A DNA stretch of 64,000 nucleotides, from positions 27,175,100 to 27,239,099 of the forward strand of contig NC_065554.1 of assembly GCF_022605725.1 (NCBI RefSeq). The letters run 5' to 3'. The stretch comes from Anthonomus grandis grandis (lineage: Eukaryota > Arthropoda > Insecta > Coleoptera > Curculionidae). Below the pieces are notes generated by a model. That model saw only the letters and a list, made by a program, of their open reading frames with translations, did not search any database and was not told where the DNA came from. Each line of letters opens with the position of its first letter. The stretch's first letter is position 1. Made by a program: the position numbers and the translations under genes. Positions 21,548 to 31,144 of the stretch are shown one piece after another.

Positions 21548-22241
21548 ATGGCAATAGAGATATTCTTGAGAAGTCTTAAACGCAGCCTATGTGAGGCCAT
21601 GCTGCTCTCTAATTTTAACTACTGTGATTATGTTTATGGTTTTTGCTTAGATAATGATTGTAAAATGCGCATAAAAAAATTCAAAATGCCTGTATCAGAT
21701 TGGTTTATGGCTTACGTAAGTATGATTATATTTCGCAATATTTTAAAATAATTAACTGGCTTAAAATGGGCAATCGTAGAATCCTTCACTTTTCCACTTT
21801 TTTGAAAAAAATCATTAGAGGCCCAAAGGCACCTGCGACCATAAGGAATGGATTGTTGTTTGGTGCAAATGTACATGGGGTAAATGTTAGAGCTAAAAAT
21901 AAGTTAACCATGCCGGTCCCTTAGGAGTGCTATGTTTCAGCGTCGTTGTCTTACAATGCTGTTCAGTGCTATAATAAAATAGCTGCAGAATTTGTTGACC
22001 TTCGTGCAAATAAATTTAGGAGGAAATATAAAATTGTTCTTATGAATATTCAAAATAATTCTCTTACTGTTTAATACGTATCAAATTTGCTGTTTTTTTA
22101 TAGAAGAACACTTTTTTGTGGTACATTATAATTGGGAATCTTTCTTTACATATAACATGTTGTTGTAATGTTGGTTTATATATACTTCGAATACACCCTG
22201 ATCTGGTTCAGTGGAGTATTTATAAAGCTAGACTGCTCCAG

Positions 22242-22289
<48 letters not shown>

Positions 22290-22290
22290 A
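21548..22290 (+). pseudogene. LINE ORF2 C-terminus with ATT tail
   Basis: Fragments in changing frames read KRSLCEAMLLSNFNYCDYVY, MVYGLRKYDYISQYFK, INWLKMGNRRILHF, NVHGVNVRAKNKLTMP and FRRKYKIVLMN, ending near 22075. They correspond segment by segment to the better preserved fragment at 23154-23801. The 3' UTR ends in a TTA/ATT trinucleotide run (22243-22288), a tail typical for this LINE type. Several frameshifts and missing sequence show it is dead. Confidence 0.8.
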
Positions 22291-22425
22291 TCTAGCAAAC
22301 CTATTGCTTATTAGGACCCGAAATGTCGCAAAATTAATATGTGCAAAAATGAAGGTAGTGTCTGGTCGATATATCCAGTAACCAAAATCGAGAACGCAGC
22401 ATATGTCGTTTGCCAGCAACATATT

Positions 22426-22573
22426 AATATTTGATGTAATATTTATGTTCATTAATTCTTTTTGGTAATGGTCTACAGGTTTCACCTATGTAAAATTTAC
22501 CACAAGTACAAGGAATTTCATATACCACATTTTTACTAAATTCATTTTCATTGAAAGGTTTAGTTTTTGTTAA
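22426..22573 (-). pseudogene. Penelope-like GIY-YIG endonuclease relic
   Basis: The minus strand reads FSKNVVYEIPCTCGKFYIGE then TCRPLPKRINEHKYYIKY and a stop. VYEIPC.CG..YIG.T.R...R..EH is the GIY-YIG nuclease signature of Penelope-like retroelements: the VY...YIG pair and the following Arg are present. The reverse transcriptase half is not found next to it. The following 80 bp (22350-22425) share similarity with 12828-12890. Too short to be functional. Confidence 0.8.
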
Positions 22574-22793
22574 CCCATTAGTGCTCAAAGTTTTTGTTTT
22601 ATTTTTAAATTATAATTAGAAAAAATACTTTATTATGGGTCTTATAAACATAAAAAAATGTTTTTTAAGTTTTAATTCATTATAAGCCTTTATTTTAGGG
22701 CGTCCCTTTAGAGGAACGCTGGGCAAAAGGAAAAAAAAATAATTAAAGTAAGATAACATGTTTATTATGTTTTGTATATAATTACATTATATT

Positions 22794-23125
22794 TTAGTTA
22801 TCATGGTAAAGTTTGAAACAAATTTTAGGATGCAATGCAATGTTACACTTTTCGCAGATGAATTGACTTTTTTTCCACGTAGGGCACATCGGTAGTCGGT
22901 TTCATTGAAGACTATCAGATGCCCAATATTATCGAATCGTAGGTCATGTAATGGTCGAGGCACTCTGGTTTTTCCTTGCAGAGGTTTTGCATCAAAACTT
23001 TTCAAAAAACTTAGCGATATGTATCGTTGAAACGCCAATATATATATATATATATATATATATCGTTGAAAGTTACTTTTAAAAGTTAATCCCAATAAGT
23101 CCACAGCCATTCTTTTTTGTAGTGA
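22794..23125 (-). pseudogene. piggyBac transposase C-terminal zinc-binding domain relic
   Basis: Minus-strand translation gives LRFDNIGHL, then YRCALRGKK, and after a one-base frame change SQFICEKCNIALHPKICF and a stop at 22794. The C..C...C..C-type pattern at the end of piggyBac transposases is clear. A TA dinucleotide run (23040-23062) interrupts the frame. The piece with the third catalytic Asp of what appears to be the same gene lies at 24333-24546, on the other side of an inserted LINE. Confidence 0.75.
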
Positions 23126-23133
23126 TAATAAAC

Positions 23134-24324
23134 GAACAAATATTTTAAATAACTTGCAACTTTACATTAATAATGACAACATAACTCTTAAAAATTCTGC
23201 TAAGAATCTTGGATTTTTAATGGATTACAAACTAAGATTTAAGGATCATGTTACTCTTAAAATGAAAAGTGGGTACTCCGCACTAAAAATAATTTTTTCG
23301 CAAAGGGATTACCTGAATTTGCCTATAAGAAAAATGCTTTGTGAAACATTGGTACTATCCCAATTAAATTTTTGTGACACCATCTATGGCCCTTGCCTTG
23401 ATTCTTCTGACTCATATAGAATACAAAAACTTCAGAATTCCTGTCTTAGGTTTGTATATGGCATAAGAAGGAGAGAACATATTTCACATAAGCTAAAGGT
23501 TGCGGGGTGGTTAAATATGTACAATGGTAGAGTCTTGCATCTTATTTGCTTCTTTTTCAAAATTCTTAAGTCAAGGATTCCTTCATATTTATATCGAAAA
23601 GTTAGATATCGGACTGACGTGCACAACTTGAATATTAGAAGAAATCAATTATTAACTATTCCTTCACACAATAAAGAATTTTTTAAGAGATCGTTTTCTT
23701 ACTTAATAGCACACTATACTAACAAATATTGTATAAATGATTTTACCATGTCAGAAAAAACTTTTAAGATGAAAACTAAACTAATTCTAATAAATCAATA
23801 ACAAATTAATCACTTAAGTATTTATAATAAAAAATTGTTTTTTATTTTTATTTTTAAATTATAAAATCGAATTATTTATATGTGCCAACCTTTTCCTTGT
23901 CCAATTCCAGTTCCTTTTCCTATTCTCTCCTTATCCCATCAGTATGCTTTTTATTCGTGTTGTATTAACTTTCTTCTTTTTTTCTTTAACTGGGAAAATG
24001 CTTTTGTTTATTATTTATAAGTGTCATTTATAATTTATAATTATTAAATATATATAAGGCCTCAACAGAATTCAGGGAATCTCGCAGGGGTTGTTCCCTG
24101 GAAGTCTGAAAACATGGCCTATTAGTCACCTTCTGGAATTTTATTTGTATTTGTATAAAATTTAAGTTCTATAGATATTTTTTAATTGTTTCAATACACA
24201 TTAAATGTGCTCTTTGTAAAGAACGAACTATTTAAGATGTGATATGCATTTGGTTTATTACAGAATTGTAATTTTTTATTTTTCTGGTGATTAATAAAAG
24301 TCTTATTATTATTATTATTATTAT
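23134..24324 (+). mobile_element. LINE inserted into a piggyBac gene
   Basis: Flanked by TAATAAAC on both sides (23126-23133 and 24325-24332), consistent with an 8-bp target-site duplication. It holds a LINE ORF2 C-terminus, a 3' UTR with a GTGATTAATAAAAG end and an ATT trinucleotide tail at about 24303-24325. On both sides minus-strand piggyBac coding sequence is found, so the insertion came after the piggyBac. Confidence 0.8.
23154..23801 (+). pseudogene. LINE ORF2 C-terminal region, open for 215 codons
   Basis: Begins in the thumb region (KNLGFLMDYKLRFKDHV), continues with LPIRKMLCETLVLSQLNFCD, RIQKLQNSCLRFVYGIRRRE, HISHKLKVAGWLNMYNGRVL and ends KTFKMKTKLILINQ. This is the post-palm part of a CR1/Jockey-like ORF2. 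No palm motifs (FADD) are included, so the copy is strongly 5'-truncated. The frame is open, hence relatively young. It is a relative of 21548-22290. Confidence 0.88.
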
Positions 24325-24332
24325 TAATAAAC

Positions 24333-24546
24333 TAACAGAGTCAGGATGATTTTTTTAAATTTTCGCATAAGTAACCAAGTATTCACAACAGATACATCTA
24401 ATAAATATAAGACTCGTGGCCAATACATTTTCCTTTGTCGAAATCTTGATCTATAAGCCGCAACAAGACCATCTAATTTGTCCACACCACCCATATATTT
24501 ATTATAGTTGGCTACTATTTTCGGCTGAGGAACGGTCTTCTTAGAT
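24333..24546 (-). pseudogene. piggyBac transposase fragment with third catalytic Asp
   Basis: Minus-strand translation: PKIVANYNKYMGGVDKLDGL then VAAYRSRFRQRKMYWPRVL and YLLDVSVVNTWLL. GGVDKLD contains the third catalytic Asp of piggyBac transposases, and the R..RR/K.YWP.. helix follows as in the family. It continues, across the LINE insertion, into 23125-22794. At its 5' side it abuts a LINE reverse transcriptase relic at about 24546 without a gap. The N-terminal two thirds are missing. Confidence 0.85.
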
Positions 24547-26010
24547 TTTCTTCAGATTGACCTGCGCCGCATCGACATAGTTAGATGTGTCAAAATTGTA
24601 TATAAGCTGTGTGTCGTCAGCGAAAGCAGTGACTGTGCAGTAACTAGTAGATTGAAGAATATCAGCAGTATATAATATAAAAAGTAGCGGAGACAGAATT
24701 GATCCCTGGGGCACACCAGATCGAATTTTTATAGTTTCAGAGCAACGTGTATTGTACGACACTTTTTGGGATCGATCACTCAAAAAAGAAGAAATAATGT
24801 TTACAGACTCATCCCTAAATTGAATTACGAATTGATTTTTGAATAGTCTAATAAAATCAAAAGGCTACCCAGTTCCTTATCGTTTAGTTCGATAATGCTA
24901 TTTGTAACCGATGCTAGGGCAGTAGATGTATTAGAGTTTTTGAGGAAGCCACATTGGTTATCCGGAATAATATGATGATCGATCACAAACGCATACATCT
25001 GATCGTATAAGATTTTTTCAAATACCTTTGAAAGTGCTGGCAAAATACTTACAATTCGAAGATCTGATAAAGATGCAGGATTCCTAATTTTCGCTAATGG
25101 TTTGCCAATTGCTGTTTTCCAAGAATTGGGAAAATATTGTTGTTCAATACAGCAATTGACTATTATGTAGAATATATGTGTCTAAGAAGGGCCTACATAA
25201 CTTTAACATGGAAACAGGTATATTATCCGTACCTTGCGCATTTGTTTTTATTGAGTGTATAGCTTTATGGATAGCTGCTGTAGTGGAAAGAGTAAAATTA
25301 AAAGATAAGTTTTGGTTCCATGTATTATTTTTGTAAAAGAGATTTTTGATTTTTTCAGTACCTTTGGTAGAAACATTCTGTAGAAAATAATTATTTATAG
25401 AATCAGGGTTGGATAGATGAGAAGGCAAGTTGTAGCTCTTGGAAGTCGTAACGCCAATGTTGGATAGAGATTTACAGGTTTTAGATGGATTATTTTGAGC
25501 ACAGATGTATTCAATGTATTGTTTTTTAGCCTTTTCTACTATTTTAACTATGGTTGTACAAGAGGCAATTTTCATTTGAGCGGTTTTGTTTAAATTGTTG
25601 TAAAGCTAAGTTTCGTTTATTTTGTGCCATTACGACCTAGTTATTAGGCCACGGAGCCGGTTTTTTAAAGACTTTAACCTCTCTTAATGGCACATGTACT
25701 TCAAAAAGAGCTAAAATTGTTTCATTAAGTATTTTAATTATTTCGTCGACATTATGAGTTTGCAAAATTTTAAACCAATTTGTTTCATGTAAGTCATGTT
25801 CAAATGCGCGTATATCGAAATTTTTATAACACCTATATTTAATGAATTTTGGTGGCGGCTTACATGTTTTAAAATTAATTTCTAAGAATACCAACTCATG
25901 GTCTGACAAATTATTGGTAGACAATAATGTACCGCAGAAAGTGACGATATCGGGAGGGCTGATAAAAATTGGATCAATAAGGGTACTACTATGTTCTGTA
26001 GTCCGCGTAG
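24547..26010 (-). pseudogene. LINE ORF2: endonuclease end plus reverse transcriptase
   Basis: From the 5' side (high coordinates): TLIDPIFISPPDIVTF and NNLSDHELVFLEI, the SDH end of the endonuclease domain; RAFEHDLHETNWFKIL linker; GTDNIPVSMLKLCRP; ILPALSKVFEKILYDQMYAF; IPDNQCGFLKNSNTSTAL; LLILLDYSK, motif A with its end lost; IRSGVPQGSILSPLLFILY; and VTAFADDTQLIY with the catalytic Asp pair. Minus-strand blocks lie at 25637-25990, 25144-25575, 24825-25120 and 24541-24800, broken by small indels and a deletion after motif A. The thumb is missing because the sequence switches to piggyBac at about 24546. It is CR1/Jockey-like. Confidence 0.88.
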
Positions 26011-26059
26011 GTTAGAGAAAAACTTTATAAAAAAAAAACTACTAACTTCCAGTAAATAC

Positions 26060-26400
26060 AAAAATAATCGTCGACAAACTTTCGAAAATAAAAACTTCCC
26101 TTATTCCCTTTTTCTTTTTCCATTCGGCGGTAACATTTGGCGGTGACGTTTCGTGTTAAAATGTTCGTCAACCGCGGCGAGGACGCCATCCCGAAAACAG
26201 TAACATCTGCCGCAACACGACGGCTGAGGGATTGTTGAGGTTACGTTGTCGAATCCAGCCCGGATTCCCGTTCCTCGAAATCTCTCCATTTTGCCGGAAC
26301 AATATTAAATTTTTAATGAAATTTGATATCTCCACCGCGATACCGTGTGCCGGATGCCATTGACGGCTGCAGCTCTATTACACTACAATTCGACGAAAGT
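26060..26400. other. CpG-containing unique island
   Basis: Much less AT-rich than its surroundings and rich in CpG (for example CGGCGGTAACATTTGGCGGT, CAACCGCGGCGAGGACGCC). A 62-codon minus frame (26101-26289) has CCGRCYC but no known domain. It could be a promoter, a 5' exon or a mobile-element 5' end. I cannot tell which. Confidence 0.35.
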
Positions 26401-27465
26401 GTATCGTGGTCTTTGTTTTAAATTGTATTCGAATTAAGTGATGTAGAGAAGTTGTGCGAGTATTACTGGATGCCTCAGTTTTATCGCTTTATTAAAATAT
26501 TTCTATTCATTATTGCACCTATTTGAATTGGAAAAGTGTGCTGAATATGATGATGGAATAGCACCTTTTTGCCAAGATCCATAGGTAACAGAAAAATCAC
26601 TGGATAACCTTAAATTAAAGAAAATCCAAAAAACAAATGGCGGAATAGCACAAGATTCCATTAAAAAAAAAAAAATTTATGGGATACAAGAAAATGTACT
26701 TTGTTACCTAAAAACAGACGAATGGTTCCAATTTAAAAAAATATTCCTTAACTGCTTAGAATAGGAAAAGCACTTAATTATCTCTAATAAAAAAAACATT
26801 AGACTCAATTACCTGGAATAAAAAAATCACTTGACCACCCCTAATTAAAAAAATAATAATTCTTCAAATGTTTGAAAAAAAATAACTTGACCATTTATCA
26901 CTAAACAGAGGTCAGAATGTTGAAATTATTAAAGAGTTGAATCCTATGCCCAGAAGAGAATATATGCTCAGTTGGCTCAAATAGGCAACAATTTAAATTT
27001 AAATTATGTTTCCCAAGCAACATATGATCGTTATATATATGTATGTTTATTTAACGATTTTTCATTAAATTTTTAGTTTTGGTATATTTATCAACAATGG
27101 TCAAGGTATATTTATTAACTGTAGAATATACGTATATTATATACGATTCTGTTTACAAAAGCGAGCAAAATTTCGGCATTTGAAAAAAATTATACGGGAT
27201 TTATATATTAAGTTTTTAAACTCGATTACTACATCTCAAATATTTGATGAAATTCTTCTGAAAAATCACTGTTTCTCGTCCATATAATCCAATAACGCTG
27301 TTTTTATACTAATTATATACACATATATAATTACGTCTAATTTAAATAAACAAACTGTTATTAAATTGGATATTAACGACGACACCAACTGTTTTTCATG
27401 CCTATTATTTTGAAAAACAATGATTTTTGAAAACAATGTCACACTGGTAAATGTGTATGGCGGGT
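26401..27465. other. AT-rich stretch with some satellite A monomers
   Basis: At about 26620-26900 forward-oriented monomers of family A appear (ACTCAATTACCTGGAATAAA near 26802). The remainder, 26940-27460, is AT-rich without a supported gene. Confidence 0.5.
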
Positions 27466-27483
27466 GGGGGGGGGGGGGGGGGG
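27466..27483 (+). repeat. Run of 18 G
   Basis: An unbroken homopolymer of 18 G in an otherwise AT-rich region, preceded by GGCGGGT and followed by TTGGG. It could form a G-quadruplex; the length may also be a sequencing estimate. Confidence 0.9.
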
Positions 27484-27660
27484 TTGGGTAATGGTAGAAT
27501 TTTTGAAAAACAGTATTTTTGCAGAGAATAATTGCCTGAGAAAAAAATGCTTATTATGAAAATTATAAGTGATCAAAAAATCTATAGTTTTTGTATGTAT
27601 ACTTTTCTTACATAACCTTACGGTTCTCGAGTAAAACGTGGAAAACGATATGAAAATTGC

Positions 27661-28421
27661 AGTCTATTGATTGCTCAATAGTTTTTCTCTATAAATACCA
27701 AACAGTGAGTCTAACTTGTGTGCTACTATATAAGCTGATTTGATAGAAGTCTATAGTACTAGAATATTCAAAATATAAATAAATTATATATGAAATAAGA
27801 AAATGTGTATGTATGTACGTATAATGGAAAAAAATCAGAGACCAATAAATAAAAAAAAAGAGAACAAAGTTGAGGCCAAATTACCAAGAAGAGTAAACAT
27901 TTTTACCCTCAAAAAATGTGTGAAATATTACTGGTTTAAGAATATTGGTATTTTTTTATTTAGGAGCAAAAGCTAATTTATACCTAAAAATGAATATAAC
28001 ATATCATTGGAAGTTGTAAAATAAAAAAAAAACAAGCAAAATTGGACTTTTATTTTCCTGTTTCTAAAGCTCTTAGTTTTTTAATTAGTAATAATAGAAG
28101 CTCGATAAAAAATATTTATCTTTGATATAACAGCAAATAAAAATTACCATATTACGTTTTTTTCAATAGTTATACAATATCTTAAGTAAGTCTAACATTT
28201 AGCCATTTTCATTAATTTAAGACATGAAACTCAATTACTACTATTAACCTTTTACTAAAATATTCACATATTAAAAATGTAAATTCAAAGATTTAAAAAA
28301 AAGGGAAAAAAGGTTATAAAAACACTTACATACAAAAAATAATATGATGATGTCGAAATCCCCTTATCTGAAGGCCATTTAAGCCGGTGGTTGTGTAAGG
28401 TCGCCAAAGTGGTATTAGACA
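27661..28421 (+). repeat. Large inverted repeat 2, left arm (761 bp)
   Basis: Starts AGTCTATTGATTGCTCAATA and ends GTGGTATTAGACA. Its reverse complement occupies 30385-31144 with few differences along the whole length, including the block GGCCATTTAAGCCGGTGGTT (28372). Both edges are sharp: similarity stops abruptly at the inner edge. Confidence 0.9.
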
Positions 28422-28860
28422 AATATGGCGACGCCATGACCTCTTTGTTCACTGATGGTGATCTCTGGCTCGTGTTGCTGTTTGTTGCTCGCTCTTACAA
28501 TTTTTTTTTTCTTCGTCATATCATAGACGTACCATCGACCATTTAAATGATTTTATTTCTATCGAATAACGCGACGACGTTGACAACGGAGCCACTGCTT
28601 AATGTTATGCTGCATGGACGCCTAAAGTCTGCAATTTAAAGCTAATTACCCGCGGTTTCATTTCCACAACATATTATCTATGGCCGATCTATAGATTATA
28701 TATTTATTAATTTTCAATTACCCGGAACGATAAAAGTGCGTGGATTATTGAAAAATATTTGTGCGTATCGTATATATACTGGGAACTACGGTATTTAGGA
28801 TCGGGGAATGAGCGCAATGGTGTATTTTTTAGAAAAAAATAATAATTGAATAATTATAAC
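28422..28860. other. Loop of inverted repeat 2, unique part
   Basis: Less AT-rich than its neighbours (ATGGCGACGCCATGACC, CGCGACGACGTTGACAACG). GGCGACGCC near 28427 is itself palindromic. No frame with a recognised domain. It is a candidate host noncoding or regulatory segment. Confidence 0.35.
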
Positions 28861-30384
28861 CAGTATTTATAATTTAAATATTTTTTAATGTCCTCAGGCT
28901 ATCAAGCTATTATTTATTTGTGAATTTTAAGCAGTTGAATTATTTTATTAGCAAGAATTTTTTTGTTTTTGAAGTTTTAGCAAGGGATGAATTATTTGTT
29001 GATTTGTGGTGGTCAATGAATTGTTTTATTATCATTCAGTGATTTTCCTAGTTTAGGCACTTGAATTGTTGTTTTTTTTTAACTTTAGGCGGCCAAGGAA
29101 AATTTTACAAGTAAATATTTTTCTATTTGAATGGTCAAGTGATTTTCCTGATCTAGGCAGTTCAGAAATGATATTTTTTTATTTAAATAATTTGTCTAGT
29201 TTTAAGCAAAGCCATTTTCTTATATCACACAAAAAAAGGATTTATATTTAGCTCGAATATTTTTCTATTTGAACGTTCGTTATCTAGGCAGTTGAGTAAT
29301 TTTTTAGATTTGAACAATTCGTTTGTTTTTAAGCAAAGCCATTTTCTTATGTCACACAAAAAACGAATTTAGAGTCTGTTATTAAGAATTTTTTGCTATT
29401 TCACCATAGGATTCAGCACTTTCTTCAATATTTTGAATATGCTGACTTCTATTTAATGTTAGTCAAGTCGTTCTCCTATTTCAAAGACTTAAGAAATTAT
29501 CTTTTTAAATTTTAGAAGTTTAGGTGATTTTTTTTATTCCAAGCAGTTAAGTCATGATTTTTTGTCGAATTAAGAAGGCTAAATAATTTTCCTATTGCGG
29601 GTAGTTGAATATTTTTTTGTTTTTGAAAAGATCCAGGTAACTAAGTCGTGAATTTTTCAATGAAAATTTTTAAAATGTTCCAAAAAACCAAAGATTAAAC
29701 TTTAAAAGACGTCTTAGAATTCCGTTGGTGCTGAAATCAATGACGGAATGCATACGAACTTCCTTGAATAAAAATGAAGGCCAAACGAAATCTCCTGGTA
29801 TCAAAAATAACAATGATTTTAATCTGGATATTTGCTGTAAAATTTGTAGCACCAATCTGCCCTTTAAAGCGATTATTTTTTTTATTTGAGGTAATTGATT
29901 TTATTCCAGACAGTTCGACTCATGATTCAATTCTATTTTTTAATAGAATATTTGGGCATTTATTTTCTTTATTTGATGCGATTACGTGGTTTTCCTCTTC
30001 CAGCCAGTTGAGTTGTATTTTTTTTTATTAGAAAAGATTAAGCGATTCACCTATTCCAGGCAAATAAATCATTTCTTTATTTGAGGTCATCAAGTGATTT
30101 TTTTATTCCCGGCAATAGAGTCGTGTTTTTTTTTCTTTACAGAATTTGAGCAGGTATTTTTTTAAGTTTAAAGTACTCAAGTGTATACTTCAAATTGTAT
30201 AAAAAGTATATCAATGGTTTTATTTTATATTATTATTCTAAAAGTTTTAATTTAAAAAGTGTATTTTTGAACCTAGATAATGAACACTTAATTAAGTGAA
30301 ATTTTTCTTAATTAAAATGAAAACTTATTGAGTTATAATAAAAAAAACTAAATTTCCACTTATTTGTGGTAAAAAATACCACAA
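28861..30384. repeat. Loop of inverted repeat 2, decayed satellite A in reverse
   Basis: Recurring CCAGGCAGTTGAGT-like motifs (near 28930, 29155, 29285, 29540, 29900, 30005, 30055, 30110) separated by T-rich runs. This is the complement orientation of family A. Short T-rich-derived frames at 29066, 29670 and 29774 are not supported. Confidence 0.55.
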
Positions 30385-31144
30385 TGTCTAATACCACTTT
30401 GGCGACCTTACACAACCACCGGCTTAAATGGCCTTCAGATAAGGGAATTTCGACATCATCATATTATTTTTTGTATGTAAGTGTTTTTATAACCTTTTTT
30501 ATTTTTTTTTTAAATCTTTGAATTTACATTTTTAATATGTGAATACTTTAGTAAAAGGTTAATAGTAGTACTTAAGTTTCATGTCTTAAATTAATGAAAA
30601 TGGCTAAATGTTAGACTTACTTAAGATATTGTATAACTATTGAAAAAAACGTAATATGGTAATTTTTATTTGCTGTTATATCAAAGATAAATATTTTTTA
30701 TCGAGCTTCTATTACTAAGTAAAAAACTAAGAGCTTTAAAAATAGGAAAATAAAAGTCTAATTTTGCTTGTTTTTTTTTTATTTTACAACTTCCAATGAT
30801 ATGTTATATTCATTTTTACGTATAAATTAGCTTTTGCTCCTAAATAAAACAAATACCAATATTCTTAGACCAGTAATAATTCACACATTTTTTGTAGGTA
30901 AAAATGTTTACTCTTCTTGGTAATTTGGCCTGAAGTTTGTTCTCTTTTTTTTAAATTAATTGGTCTCTGATTTTTTTCCATTATACGTACATACATACAC
31001 ATTTTCTTATTTCATATATAATTTATTTATATATTGAATATTCTAGTACTATAGACTTCTATCAAATCAGCTTATATAGTAGCACATAAGTTAGACTCAC
31101 GGTTTGGTATTTATAGAGAAGAACTATTGAGCAATCAATAGACT
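30385..31144 (-). repeat. Large inverted repeat 2, right arm (760 bp)
   Basis: Reverse-complement partner of 27661-28421, starting TGTCTAATACCACTTTGG and ending GAGCAATCAATAGACT. The outer edge runs into the first unit of the tandem array that follows (GACTAAGTAGGCAAGG). Confidence 0.9.
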
